A stretch of 64,000 nucleotides of DNA, from NCBI GenBank assembly GCA_039519185.1, contig CM076846.1, forward strand, positions 134,017,027 to 134,081,026, given 5' to 3'. The notes below the pieces were generated by a model, which saw only the letters and a program-made list of their open reading frames with translations, was not told where the DNA came from and did no database searches. The position numbers and the translations under genes were made by a program. The number at the start of each line of letters is the position of its first letter. Position 1 is the first letter of the stretch. The stretch is from Astragalus membranaceus (lineage: Eukaryota > Streptophyta > Magnoliopsida > Fabales > Fabaceae). Below are positions 44,401 to 57,440 of this stretch, piece after piece.

Positions 44401-46276
44401 TCTCTATCTACATATATAAATGCGAATCATTTATTAAAGGTAAAAAATTATCATAACTAAGAAGGGCATTGGTGGAAAAGAATATTAAATGCTTTCCTGA
44501 AAATGTAAAACAATAGTCAATTTGGGACAAATTGATTTTGCTAAAATAACTTATAAAATGGGATGTAAAACAATAGTATTTTTTGTTTTTTTGCTAAAAT
44601 CTATAATAATACAAAGTAAAATGAGTCTCGAGGCCAATTATCCTAGGTGTCACTCATACAACAATTTGAGAAAATAATAATTAATGCATTCACACAATTA
44701 ATTTACATTTAATATTCCGTTTTTTTCATAACATTACAAAGATAATTAATGCAAATTCATAACATTACAAAGTAAAATGAGTCTCGAGGCCAATTATCCT
44801 AGGTGTCACTCATACAACAATTTGAGAAAATAATAATTAATGCATTCACACAATTAATTTACATTTAATATTCCGTTTTTTTCATAACATTACAAAGATA
44901 AATTCCTATTTTAAAAATATCTGTGATATTTAAAAAAAGTATGATACAACAAAAAAAATTCTGAAACCGAATTATAAAAATTCAAATAATGTTAATAATT
45001 CATTTATAAAAATTTCCCTAACAAATTTTCATTTTAAACATATTAAAAACTATCACGATATAAAAAATAAATTGCTATACCAGTTTTATAATATTTAATT
45101 TTAAATAATACAAAGTAAAATGTTTTTCAAGACCACTAATCCTAGGTGTTAACTTTACAACAATTTGAGAGAAAAATAATAAATGCTAATTCAGTTTTAT
45201 TTTCTATAAAAAAACATTGATTAATAATCAATAGTAATGAAACTCAACTTAAAAGAAATTTCATTTTCAAACAATTTTCATACAACTACTTATATAAATA
45301 GACTTTGTTCGTAGGTCAACAAACCATTATACAGTTACTGCTCTTATCTTTTACACGTTTTCTTTTTTCCTGTAGTTTTCTTGGCACATAATGGAATTCA
45401 ATGCTGAAATGGCTGTTGATTTTCTATTCTATCATAGAAATGTCAACCGGAATGCACTACATCATTTTAGAACAGGTGTATATCAAATTTTCTAAAATGA
45501 TTTTTTCGACCTTTTTTTTCAGCTATCAAAAAAATCTGAACTTTATGTTGTGATTTTATAACACGACTAGCGTTAGACTTAGTATTAGTTTTTCTACTAT
45601 ATAGAACTTCTATTGTAAAGTAAAATACTGAAGGTATAAAAACTATCGTATTTTGTTCAGTTAAAAAAAGAATAATTTACTATTAATATTTGTATGTTAT
45701 ATTTAAATTTAACAATAATCTTTTTTAACATAAATATTTAAATTTTACTATTTCTTATAATTTCTGTATTTTAAACAATAGGTTGATTATATGTATAAGT
45801 AATTAATTTTATTTATATCAAAAAATCTTGGTCATTTATCAAGAAAAATCACACGTCTAAATACAAAGTAAACAACTATGCTAAGAAAAAAGTATTTGAC
45901 TATTTTTTGTGGTTATCGCATTTTAATAAAAACATATTCACTTTAATTTTTTTATATTTATCGTAAATTATGTCTCATACTTCCCAAAATATTTTGTGTG
46001 TGTCTAGGTATATTTGTTTGTGAATTTACATTGTTTGTGTCTATATATTCACTTTTTTTTTGACCAAATATATATTCACTTTTAAATGTGCAAGCTATGT
46101 GTGTTTTTCCAAAAATAGAATTGATATCAGCTGTAAAAGATAAAATAATTTATTTTTAGTACACTAATTTATTCCATAAGCATTTATATTAATAATTTCA
46201 CCATCATGTTATTCACACAAATTTTTTAACGAAAACATAGTATAGTATCCCGTGCATAGCACGGGTTACATACTAG
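44401..46276 (+). mobile_element. Non-autonomous Helitron (about 1.88 kb)
   Basis: The 3' end is well supported. A perfect 7-bp stem CCCGTGC/GCACGGG with a 3-nt loop (46249-46265) is followed 11 bp later by CTAG (46273-46276) and a T, the classic Helitron terminus. The 5' end is placed at TCTCTATCTACATATATAAA (44401). It has the expected TC start but is preceded by T rather than A, so the start is less certain. The interior is AT-rich and non-coding, with a tandem repeat (44611-45200). Confidence 0.7.
44611..45200 (+). repeat. 156-bp direct repeat inside Helitron
   Basis: Two nearly identical copies start at ACAAAGTAAAATGAGTCTCG (44611 and 44767). A third, diverged partial copy starts at about 45108 (ACAAAGTAAAATG, then CCTAGGTGTTA). 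Confidence 0.85.
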
Positions 46277-46395
46277 TAACTTATAAAGCATAAACCATTG
46301 GAGATTCCATATGCCACGCAATATGAGATTTCTCATCTTTGCAATATCCCACAAAATTACAACAAAAGAAATGATGAACAATTTTGATTATAATA

Positions 46396-46781
46396 GGCTT
46401 AATTACAGTTTTGGTCCCCCTATTATGACCAACTCACGATTTTGGTCCCCAAAGTTTTAATTTGACGATTTTGATCCCCCTATTTTCCTAATTTGTAAAA
46501 TCAAGGTCCCCCTTCTTAATTTGGTCAAAATTAAAACTGTATTTTGACTTTTATCCTACGTGGCAGTCCACGTGGGGGGGAGGGGTTGAAGAGGAACAGT
46601 GCCACGTGGACTGCCACATAGGATAAAAGTCAAAATACAGTTTTAATTTTGACCAAATTAAGAAGGGGGACCTTGATTTTACAACTTGGGAAAATAGGGG
46701 GATCAAAATCGTCAAATTAAAACTTTGGGGACCAAAATCGTGAGTTGGTCATAATAGGGGGACCAAAACTGTAATTAAGCC
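46396..46781. mobile_element. Foldback MULE-type MITE (386 bp)
   Basis: Nearly the whole element is two inverted arms. It begins GGCTTAATTACAGTTTTGG and ends with the reverse complement, and the pairing runs for about 165 bp to a short G-rich centre near 46575-46600. It is flanked by a perfect 9-bp target duplication ATTATAATA (46387-46395 and 46782-46790). A 9-bp duplication with long terminal repeats fits Mutator-like elements. Non-coding. Confidence 0.92.
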
Positions 46782-46917
46782 ATTATAATAATTTTACATT
46801 CCAGAAAGCCAAAAAAATAAACTTCAAATAAAATATATTCTGTGAAAATATAATAATTTTAATAAAATCATATTATGACTCTGTTTGGTAAAAAGTAGCG
46901 GATAGGCTAGCGGATAT

Positions 46918-47260
46918 CACTACAAAAAAAAAACACTTATTAACGAGGGATATTAGCGACAGAAAGTAATCAGTCACTAAAAACGAGACGTAGCGAGGGA
47001 AGCCTGACCTGTCGTTTCTGTTACGGTTAGCGACAGAATTGGATAGTATTAGCGACGGAACGTTTCCCTCGCTACGTTTGGGCGGGAATTTGAAAAAAAT
47101 GCACCGATTTCAAGGGATTAGCGATGGATTGGGCTAGCCTATAGCGACGGATTGGGCTTCCCTCACTAACATTCAGACTCTTTGCAGACTTTAGGCCACG
47201 TGAAGGTCTTAGCGACGGAATTGAATGGCCTATAGCGACGAAATGGGCTTCCCTTGCTAA
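46918..47260 (+). mobile_element. CACTA terminus with TAGCGACGGA subterminal repeats
   Basis: Starts CACTACAAAAAAAA, preceded by TAT. It is followed by about eight copies of TAGCGA(C/G)(A/G)GA(A/T)T-like motifs and CGAGGGA boxes up to about 47250. No partner terminus was found, so the 3' part is lost or lies beyond later rearrangements. Confidence 0.65.
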
Positions 47261-47346
47261 TTTTAAGTGCTTTTGACTGAAAACCCCCTTCTCTCTTCTC
47301 ATTTCATCTCCTTCACTCTTCTCTCTAGCTCACACTCTCTCACGAA

Positions 47347-48379
<1,033 letters not shown>

Positions 48380-48429
48380 ACCGTAGTACTTCATATTTGC
48401 TGTATGGCTAAAAGGAGACTTAATATAAC

Positions 48430-48530
48430 TCCAAACTTGAGTGCAAGTAGTTAATACACTCCATCTAATAGGGCGGACTCGGCTAGTACCCGGGTTCGAT
48501 TCCTAGCGATACCTCTAGGAAAAAAAAGGG
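48430..48530 (+). mobile_element. tRNA-related SINE fragment
   Basis: A perfect B box (GGGTTCGATTCC, about 48500) preceded by a tRNA-like stretch (AGGGCGGACTCGGCTAG) and followed by an A-rich tail (GGAAAAAAAAGGG). Short and probably truncated at both ends. Confidence 0.45.
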
Positions 48531-48699
48531 ACTTAATATGAAACAAAATTATCAAAAAAGATCATACACAAATGTCTCTCATTAAACTACAAACAAGTGG
48601 CGCATTTATATATGTATTTTTTGTTTTTGTGCTCATTAGCGTGCCTCTTTCTCTCCCTTTTACAAAAGAGACAAAGTGAAATTATGGTAAATTATGAAG

Positions 48700-50543
48700 G
48701 CTGTTTTTTTTTACCCCCATTGTATCCCATACCCCCAATTGACCAAACGGACCAAAATACCCCTAAAAAATTGTTAAAAAACGAAATCATTCCTCATTCC
48801 ATCATATTTCCGGAAAAAGTAAGTTTTTTTCCCTAAACATCCCGGAAATAGACGTATTTCCGTAAAGATTAAATTGGCTTCTGGAAATACCTCTTTTTGA
48901 GGTATTTCCGGAATTCCCTGGAATTTAACCTTCCGGAAGTACCTCAAAAAATGGTATTTCCGGAATGTTTTTCTTTTTGAAATTTCGTTTTAATTAATTT
49001 TTTTTGCTTTTTCAGTGGCAACCAGAACATGAAACATAGAGCGAGGCGAGCATTCAGGAGCGGGAGGAGATGAGCAGAGTCCTTCTGGCAGTAGGAGTAG
49101 GTTTCGATTGAGGACTAGACAGGCCGAACACGCGTCTGAGCGTCAGAGACGTTGACCATTTTGACACTGCCGATGCTATTCGGGTTGGAGTTGACTTGTT
49201 GGGCATTGACCACACAGCCTGCTGGGCAGAGTGTCAGTTCAACAGGGGACCGGAATTCCGATTTTCTTTCTTGATGGCCGCATACACACAAAACATGGAG
49301 CGCGACCATCTTGATCAGGCGGCACGGTGCTATCTGCTACACTTGTTGGGCAGCACCATTTTTGCCGACAAGAGTCACACATCTGTCCCTGTCAAGTGGG
49401 TGACTCTTATTTAGGACTTTTCCCTGTGTGGCCAGTGGGCTTGGGGTCCAGCTGCTCTAGCTATTCTCTACGAGCAGCTGAATGATGCTTGTTACTGGGA
49501 GACGTCGCAGATTGGCGGATACGCTTCTCTGCTGCAGGTAACTAATTAATTAATTATTTTTATTTCTTTTTAATTACTTTTATTTATATAATTACTTATT
49601 TATTTTTTATTATTATTTTAGTGCTGGATATATAAGTATTTCCCCACCATCGTGGTGCGGAAAGACTTCGGTGCCAGTGAACTTCCACGTTGCAGCAGGT
49701 GGGCGAACAAGAAGTGCAATAGTATCAAGCTTCCGGAGTTTCGGCAGCTGCTGGATGACTTGCAGATGGAGCAGGTCATATGGAGCCCCTGGGACGACCA
49801 CAGACAGTACCTCCGGTTTCACAACATTTCATTATTCAGAGGTTGGCTGCTGTGGGGGGATGTGGCGGTGCCTTATATGCCAAACAGGGTCCGTTGGCAG
49901 TTTGGATATGCCCAGCAGATTCCTGATCCACCTATTTCGGACCCACGTCCATCTCCGGAGGTCATAGTACAACAGCTGATGTTCTATCAGTCCTCAGTGT
50001 GGGGTTTCAGGGAGAGCGGTCGTCGGACACCCGTCCAGGGTGCTTGTGATGACGAGTACCTACCACGGTACTTCCAGGTGTCCATTCCTCGCCTGACTCC
50101 GGCTCCGCCTTCACCTCCAGCTCCGCCTTCGTCTTCAGAGGATGTTGGTCCACTTCCCTATGAGTCCAGGGAGAGAGTAGCTAGGCATGTCAAGGATGCC
50201 TATGATAGTCTTTTGGCAGTCGACGGCATTCCTGGGGATGTCTATGATAGTCTGTTGACTGCTTTACAGCTTTTGGACATTTAGTTGTATTATTTTTTGT
50301 ATTTTTACTGTATTAATACTGATTATTATTGTTTATTAGTTTAGCAAGTTTCGTTACATTTAATTATTTCGCATAAATTTTTTTAATTTAAAAAAAATAT
50401 TTTAAAAATATGTGTTTTCCGGAAATACCTCTTTCCGGGAATTTTTTAAAAATATATATTTTTTTTACAAAAAACTAGGGGTATTTTGGGGATTTATGGT
50501 AAAATGGGGGTATGGGTCCAATGGGGGGTAAACAAAACAGTCG
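48700..50543 (+). mobile_element. MULE-like element carrying a plant mobile domain gene
   Basis: Terminal inverted repeats of about 60-80 bp. The left end begins GCTGTTTTTTTTTACCCCCA; the right end reads, reverse complemented, CGACTGTTTTGTTTACCCCC. Both also contain CCCATACCCCC and CCAAAATACCCCT. The 9-bp left flank ATTATGAAG (48691-48699) matches at 8 of 9 positions the right flank ATTATGAAT, which was later split by the copia insertion (50544-50547 continuing at 55401). Subterminal hairpins use the motif GGAAATACCTC (see findings). The 9-bp duplication and long terminal repeats fit Mutator-like elements. Confidence 0.7.
49184..50284 (+). pseudogene. Plant mobile domain (PMD, aminotransferase-like) gene, one premature stop
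   Basis: Two exons, about 49184-49537 and 49622-50284, joined by a GT-AG intron of 84 bp. They encode a plant mobile domain protein of the MAIL1/MAIN-like type. Diagnostic stretches are DFSLCGQWAWGPAALAILY and YASLLQ at the end of exon 1, and CWIYKYFPTI, then WSPWDDHRQY, in exon 2. PMD proteins occur both as host genes acting in gene silencing and inside transposons. A TAG (about 49413) interrupts exon 1 where a Gln or similar residue is expected. Exon 2 is open for 220 codons and ends in a Pro/Ser-rich tail. The true start upstream of 49184 is unclear. Probably inactive or producing a truncated protein. Confidence 0.7.
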
Positions 50544-50547
50544 ATTA

Positions 50548-50828
50548 TGTTGGGGAAAAAAAACACGTGAAAGGGACAAGAAAAGGAAGTGGCGGCGCTA
50601 GGGACAAGAGGAATAAGTAGGGCAATATAATATTAGGTAAAAGCTGCACTGAATTTCATAAAAGTAGGTCCAAATTACATGCTACTGACATCAGTATATA
50701 TATATATACAATGAAACAGGCCTAGGCCCATAATTTCGACTAGCCCATTAGACTGGCCCATTTCGACTAGGTTTCTAACTACACCTACTATAATTACAAG
50801 CAATAGAATTACTAGGCATATCTCAATA
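50548..50828 (-). repeat. Copia-2 3' LTR
   Basis: 281 bp, 280 of 281 positions identical to 55115-55395 by eye. Confidence 0.93.
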
Positions 50829-50835
50829 TTCCCTC

Positions 50836-53800
50836 CTAATTCACATTGCTGAGCGATATCATTCCAAGCATTGTTCTCAGTTCTTCGAATCTTCCCTTTT
50901 GCAATGGCTTGGTCATTGCATCAGCTACTTGAAGTTCCGAACAGCAATATTCCAGATTCAGCTTCTCATTGTTTACTTGATCACGCAGGAAGTGATATCT
51001 GGTCTCTATATGCTTCGACCTTCCATGTGCGACAGGGTTCCTTGCGAGATCTATCGCAGACTTGTTGTCGATCAACAATTTCATTGCTTCGACCCTGTGC
51101 ACTCCAATTTCGACCAGTAGCATGCTCAGCCATGATGCTTGACATGCTGCAAAGGAAGCAGCTACATACTCTGCTTCACAGGAGGACAACGCAACAATAC
51201 TTTGCTTCTTCGAGCACCAGGAGATGGGTGTCGAACCATACATAAAGACATACCCACTTGTGCTTTTTCGATCACTCCTGTCTCCACTCCAGTCGGAGTC
51301 AGTGTAGCCAAATACTTCATTACCATTCTTCGACACACTCTTGCTAGGGAACAGAATACCATAACTTTGTGTTCCCTTTACATACCTTAGTACTCTTTTT
51401 GCTGCTATCATATGAGAACTTTTCGGCTTCTCCATGAATCTGCTGATCATTCCGACACTAAACATAATGTCAGGTCGAGTGTTGCACAAGTACCTCAGGG
51501 AGCCCACAATCTGTTTGAACACGGTGGCATCTACTTCAATCCCTTCGTCGTCTTTCGACAGCTTGCTGCTAGTGTCTGATGGTGTCGAAACTTCCTTGCA
51601 GTTGCTCATGTCGAATCTTTTCAGGATATCAGCTGCATACTTCGACTGGTGCAGGAGTATACCCTTACTTGTCTTGGTAAACTCCATCCCCAAGAAATAT
51701 GATAGATGTCCCAGATCACTCATTTCAAATTCTGACATCATCACTTTCTTGAAGGCTTCGACTTCGACTTCATTGCTGCCAGTTACAAGTAGATCATATA
51801 CGTACAGGCACAACAACAACTGAGTCGAAGTTCCATTCTTCTTCACATACACTCCATGTTCATTAGTGCATCTAATAAACTTCTGAGCCAAGAGAAATCC
51901 ATCAATTCTCTTGTTCCACGCTCTTGGAGCTTGCTTGAGCCCATACAGGGCCTTCTCCAGCTTATAGACTTTGTCTTCTTTACCCTTCGACTCAAAACCA
52001 GGTGGTTGACAAACATAGACTTCCTCCTCCAGAGGTCCATTCAGAAATGCTGACTTTACATCCAGTTGATGCAGGGGCCAGCCTCTATGACTTGCAAATG
52101 CTACTACCTATCTTATGGTTTCGATCCTGGCTACTGGGGGCAAAGACCTCATTGAAATCCAAACCAGGTTTCTGCAGGAACCCTTTGGCTACTAGCCTGG
52201 CCTTGTATTTGGCCACTTCTCCATTTGGCTTGACTTTGGTCTTGAAAACCCACTTCACCCCTATGGCTTTCTTTTCTTTTGGAAGTTCGACTAGCTTCCA
52301 AGTATCATTCTTCTCGATTGATTTCAACTCGTCAATCATTGCTTCCTTCCACTGCTTGTGACTAAGGGCTTGCTCCACGCTCACTGGTTCTGCTTCTGCC
52401 ATTAGTGCAAAGTGTGTCAGGTCTCCCTCTGCTGTAATAGCAGAATCTGGGTAAGTGTCGAATCCTTCTAGTCTTACTGATCTCTGCCTTTCCCTTTGCG
52501 ACCTTCTTAAAGGTTCGACAGCAATGGGTTCTTCTGGCTCTTCAGTTTCGACCTCTTCATTCTGATCATCTCGATCAGAGACTTCGTCGAAGTCCATTAT
52601 TGTAGTTTTCTCACAGCCTTCTTCCCAGTTCCAATGTTTCGACTCATCTACTACGACATCTCTGCTTTTCACTATTTTCTTCTGCACAGGATCATACAGT
52701 TTGTATGCTCCTGTCGAATGATAGCCAACAAGGATCATTTGTTGTGCTCTATCGTCCAGCTTGCTTCTTAGTTGCTCAGGGACATGTCTATAGCATACTG
52801 CGCCAATTATTCTGAAATGCTTGACACTTGGCTTTCTTTCTAGCCAAGCTTCTTCAGGTGTCTTCCCAGTCAATCTCTTTGTGGGGCATTTGTTCAGAAT
52901 ATACACTGCTGTGGCTACAAGTTCTCCCCATAAACTATGAGGTAGCTTCTTCTCCTTCAACATACTTCTTACCATGTTGAGAATGGTCCTGTTTTTCCTC
53001 TCAGCGGTACCATTATGCTGAGGCGTGTAAGGTGCAGTGACTTCATGCACAATTCCTTCTTTCTCACAGAATTCGACAAATCCATGAGAATTGTACTCAC
53101 CACCTCCATCGCTTCTAAGGATTTTGATTGCACATTCACTCTGCTTTTCAATCATTACCTTAAACTTCTTGAATATTTCTAGTACTTCACTCTTCCTTTT
53201 GATCAAATATACCCAGGACATTCTAGTGTATTCGTCAATGAAGGTGACAAAGTACTTATTCCCTCCTAAGGAACATACTTCGAAAGGACCACAGACATCA
53301 GAAAATATCACCTCTAGCTTCTTCTCTGCTCTGCTAGGTACTTCTGATTTAAACGAGTTTCTTGGTTGCTTCGACTTGCAACAACTCTCGCAAACTTCGA
53401 CAGGTACTTTTACTGCAGGCAACCCATGAACCATCTTCTTTTCATGTAGTTGACTCAAGCTCTTGAAGTTGAGGTGGCCATATCTTCTGTGCCACTTCCA
53501 GTGCTCCTCTTCGACAGTACTCTTGAGGCAATGTTCTTCGACTACTTGCAATTTGACCTTGAAGGTTCTGTTACTCTGCATTAACACCTTCAGAATCAAC
53601 TTCTTGGTCGAATCAAACAGACTGAGACTGTTATCACCCATTTCGACGGTGAATTTCTTCTCGATCATCTGCCCAATACTTAGCAGATTGCTCTTCATAG
53701 CTGGTACATAAAATACCCCTTGGATGTAGCACCACTTACCATCTTTCGACAGGAACTTTATGGTACCTACTCCTTCAGCAGTAACTTTACTGTTATCTGC

Positions 53801-55066
53801 AAACCTTATCTTCTTGCTTATCTGCTCCAGTTCGACAAACCACTCCTTGTGACAACACATGTGATTTGAGCATCCTGTGTCGAGATACCATTCGACAGAC
53901 TTCTCTTCAGTCGAATTTGTATCAGCCTTCAACAACAGTAATTCTGGGTCAGTAGCTGTCATGAATGACAATTCGTCATCATCATTTCTGGCAATGTTGG
54001 AGGTTTCACCAGTGTTTCCACTGCCCTGCCACACACACATTGCACAAGTATTTTGAGCATCACAAGTGAATCCACTTATGCAAGTGTTCCCACTGTTTTG
54101 CTCGCTACTTTCAGCAAGTCCTTCATCGAGTCGAATCTCATCTTCGACAGCCATCAACATTAACTCCTCTGAGTCAGAGTCTGAGTCACCATCATTAGCA
54201 AACTTGGCTTCTGCATCTTTATCCCTAGGAACTTTCTTGTTTTTACACTTGTTCCTATAATGCCCAAATTGCTGACAGTTATAACACTGAACTTTCGACA
54301 GGTCTCCCTTCTTCTTGTCGAAAGATCCCTGTTCTTTCTTCTTACTGCTTGATCCCTTTTCTCTACCCTTCTCCTTGTTGCCTGCCTTCCAATTTCTCTT
54401 AGAGGAGTATGAAAGTAAGGCTTGTTCAGTTTCTTTCTCTGAACTTCTCTGCCTTATTCTCAATTCATGCGCCTCTAAGGAACCCTGAAGTTCATCTAAC
54501 TTCAATGTATCTAGGTCCTTGGATTCTTCAATAGCAGTAACAACGTAGTCGAATTCCAGGGTTAAGGATCTGAGCACCTTTTCGACTTTATTTACTTCAG
54601 TCACAGTTTCACCATTACCTTTCATTTGATTAGTTAATGCTACTAACCTCGTAATGAAATCTCCAATCGATTCTCCATCTGTCATCTTCAAGCCCTCGTA
54701 CTGCTTCCTGAGCGACTGTAGACGTATCTTCTTCAGCCTATCTGCTCCTCCATACGAGTTCTTTAGGATGTCCCAAGCTTCCTTTGCTGAATCACAGTCG
54801 ATGATCAGGTTCAGGATGTTGGAATCAACGCATTGGTGAATCAAAAACAGCCCTTTTCCATCTTTCTTCCTCAGCGAATGGTGGTTGTTCCTCACCGCTT
54901 CAGTGGCGTTCGCTGCCAAGGGTGGAACACCATCATTCACGACATCAAGAACATCTTGATATCGAAACAGCACCTTCATCTGCGCACACCAGCGTTCATA
55001 ATCCTTTCCGTCGAAGATTGGGAGGTTCCCCGGAATACCTCCACCAGAGTTGTCTCGCGCTGCCAT
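50836..55066 (-). pseudogene. Copia-2 Gag-Pol polyprotein, disrupted late
   Basis: Polyprotein starting at ATG 55066 (MAARDNSGGG). Gag (UBN2-type) with zinc knuckle CYNCQQFGHYRNKC (about 54280); protease LDTGCSNHM (about 53880); integrase with FSDVCGP, LRSDGGGEY and HNGTAERKNR; reverse transcriptase; RNase H (YTDSDWSGD, SSCEAEYVA) ending at 50836. Lesions: an extra C in a five-C run (52136-52140) shifts the frame; a TAG (52108-52110) follows in the restored frame; and the catalytic motif YVDD reads YVYD, with the changed codon at 51796-51798. The rest is intact, as expected for a recent insertion. Confidence 0.9.
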
Positions 55067-55114
55067 GATACTTGATAGATTTTGTAAGGATCTAACAAGC
55101 TCTTGATACCAGTT

Positions 55115-55395
55115 TGTTGGGGAAAAAAAACACGTGAAAGGGACAAGAAAAGGAAGTGGCGGCGCTAGGGACAAGAGGAATAAGTAGGGCAATATAATAT
55201 TAGGTAAAAGCTGCACTGAATTTCATAAAAGTAGGTCCAAATTACATGCTACTGACACCAGTATATATATATATACAATGAAACAGGCCTAGGCCCATAA
55301 TTTCGACTAGCCCATTAGACTGGCCCATTTCGACTAGGTTTCTAACTACACCTACTATAATTACAAGCAATAGAATTACTAGGCATATCTCAATA
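55115..55395 (-). repeat. Copia-2 5' LTR
   Basis: Partner of 50548-50828. Contains an (AT)n run and repeated TTTCGACTAG motifs. Confidence 0.93.
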
Positions 55396-55400
55396 GATTA

Positions 55401-57320
55401 TGAATATCCGAATGTAGGATATGCACACATAAAGACACTTTCCCAAGTTGACATATAATGGACCAATTTAATCTCCACAGTTGTAAAGTGTATTCTGGCA
55501 AGTGTTAATAGAATTTTAATTACTATATTGATATTGATATTGATATTGATGCACAAGCACAAACATATTGGTAGCAGCATTATTAAATGAGGGAGTGGAG
55601 GAAACTGCAAATTCTTTCACAAGTTATATTCAAAACTAAATTTGAAGTTCCATATATACTTCTATTCTGTGGTCTATAAACTATCACTCGAAAGTCGAAG
55701 TTTTTAGATGCAAGGACTTTTGATTATTCTTTCAGAAAAATGCATTAAGAAATATATTCAACTTGTCATGACAATTAAGGAAATGTATTTATAAGCAGAA
55801 ATTTTAAGAATTTTAAAAATGCGTCAATCATTTAGTTATGGATCAATGAGGAAAATAAGTTGTATTGGATTTGGAGCTATGCCCTATGCTCAAAATATTT
55901 CAAGCTCCATTGTGCTAATTAAATTTAATATATGGTGTTTCTGTTGTAATTCTTAATTTCACTCTGCTGGATGGAATTTGCATAACAGAAACTAAAACTA
56001 TTCAGAAGGAGGATGTCATTTTCATAGCATTAAAAGTTCATCACATCCATAAGATTGATAAGACCAAGAGGCCCTCTTAATTAGAGGGGTACGGTTTTGA
56101 TTAAAATTAAAAAACACGACCTAATTTAAATCAAAATAACTATAATTATAATAAAATACAATGAACAAACTATTTTAAGAAATATCAATAACTTATCTTA
56201 TGATTGGTCCATCTAGCGAAATTCGTCCTACATGTCCTTTTCCTATTGGATCAACTTCAATACTTGTCTCTGGCTAACAATTAATTTCAAATTAAGTTTA
56301 AAATAAATCAAAAATTATTTGCATTAAAAAACTTCAAAAACTGTTTTGAATCTTCCCTAATTGTATCTCTAAAATTCAATTACGAAATTATGCCATCATT
56401 AAAAAACTTCTATAACTGTTTTGAATCTTCTATAACTGTTTAACATTCTAACACAGTTTTTGTGATTTTATAGTCATTTGTGTTATTGCATCTTTAACCT
56501 GTGATCTGTATTGTTTTCAAGTTTTGCGGTATTTTCATGGCATCCACTGTTTCTTCAGGTTCTGGCTCAATTTTATTATTTTGGTTTTGGTTTCTGGAAC
56601 ATTCTCATTGGGAAGTTAATTCTTCATTTTTGTTTAATTAATTTTAGATTCTTCATTTATGTATAGGTTTTCTCATTTGATACCATCTCTATTCTCAATA
56701 TTGCATGTATATGTTAACAGGAAAATAATGACAATTCTTCTTGGATTTGTTCTTTCAAAGCTGGTAAGTTTTCCCTTCAAATCATTCACAATTGTTTTGT
56801 TCTCAGAGATAGTATAAGCATATTACTGAAAGTAATTTAATTTACAATTAGTGTTTTTTGTGATGAGGAGAACACATGTTATTTGATTCTCTATTACGGT
56901 TGTTTGTTTCAGAATAACTTTGGTTTTGATTCAACACCTAATTTGGAGTTGCAATTGTGAGGAAATAGAATAACATATTTTCTGTTTATTTGTTCATTTA
57001 ACTATAAAACTGAGAGCGGAACCATTTAATCTTAAGCAAATGTTAGTGTAATGGCTTTTGAACCAATTTAATCAGTTTTTATGGTTGGAGTTAAATGTTA
57101 GTATTTGGTCTATTCCCTTGATATCTTATTCTATTTGAGAGGACAACTAATGATTCCTATCTATAGGGTACTTAAGAACCCACAACACTTTGGAGCTAAT
57201 GAGAAAGTCCCACTATCTAGAAAAGAAAGTCACTAGAAAAGAAAAGAAGGTCCCTCAGCATTTGATTCTTCATTCCTCAATGGACAATTTCAGAAATACA
57301 ATTAAATATGTACCTGACCA
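55401..57320. other. Unassigned AT-rich sequence
   Basis: No complete gene or transposon terminus recognised. Includes a (GATATT)4 microsatellite at about 55528-55551. A short ATG frame at about 56538 (MASTVSSGSGSILL) and an exon-like donor near 56760 have no recognisable family. Confidence 0.3.
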
Positions 57321-57334
57321 AAACTTTAAACACC

Positions 57335-57440
57335 CGGGCTTTCATGGGCCGGGCTAAAAAGCCCGGGTTGAAATTCGGGCTCAACCTTTACGGCCCGAGC
57401 CAGGCCCTATGTGGGCTACGGGCTAGCCCGCCTTATGTGC
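57335..57440. repeat. GGGCC-rich hAT MITE fragment
   Basis: A cluster of GGGCCGGGCT, AAGCCCGGG, CGGCCCGAGCC and GGGCTAGCCCG motifs typical of the GC-rich ends of plant hAT MITEs. Only one end is recognisable. Confidence 0.4.

Larger units (their letters stand above)
50548..55395 (-). mobile_element. Young copia retrotransposon (4848 bp)
   Basis: Complete element on the minus strand. The LTRs are 50548-50828 and 55115-55395, each 281 bp, differing at a single position (T/C in GACA(T/C)CAG). The target duplication is GATTA (50543-50547 and 55396-55400). The primer-binding site TGGTATCAAGAGC (minus strand, about 55099-55111) follows the 5' LTR. A purine tract (AGGAGGGAA) precedes the 3' LTR. 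In element orientation the LTR begins TATTGAG rather than TG, in both copies. It landed exactly in the right target duplication of the MULE-like element. Confidence 0.95.

Noticed and set aside
49613..49822. Minus-strand frame across PMD exon 2
   Set aside because: Shadow of the plus-strand PMD coding sequence, whose motifs are clear.
56538..56640. Possible small gene starting MASTVSSGSGS
   Set aside because: About 35 codons, low complexity, no family and no supporting splice structure.
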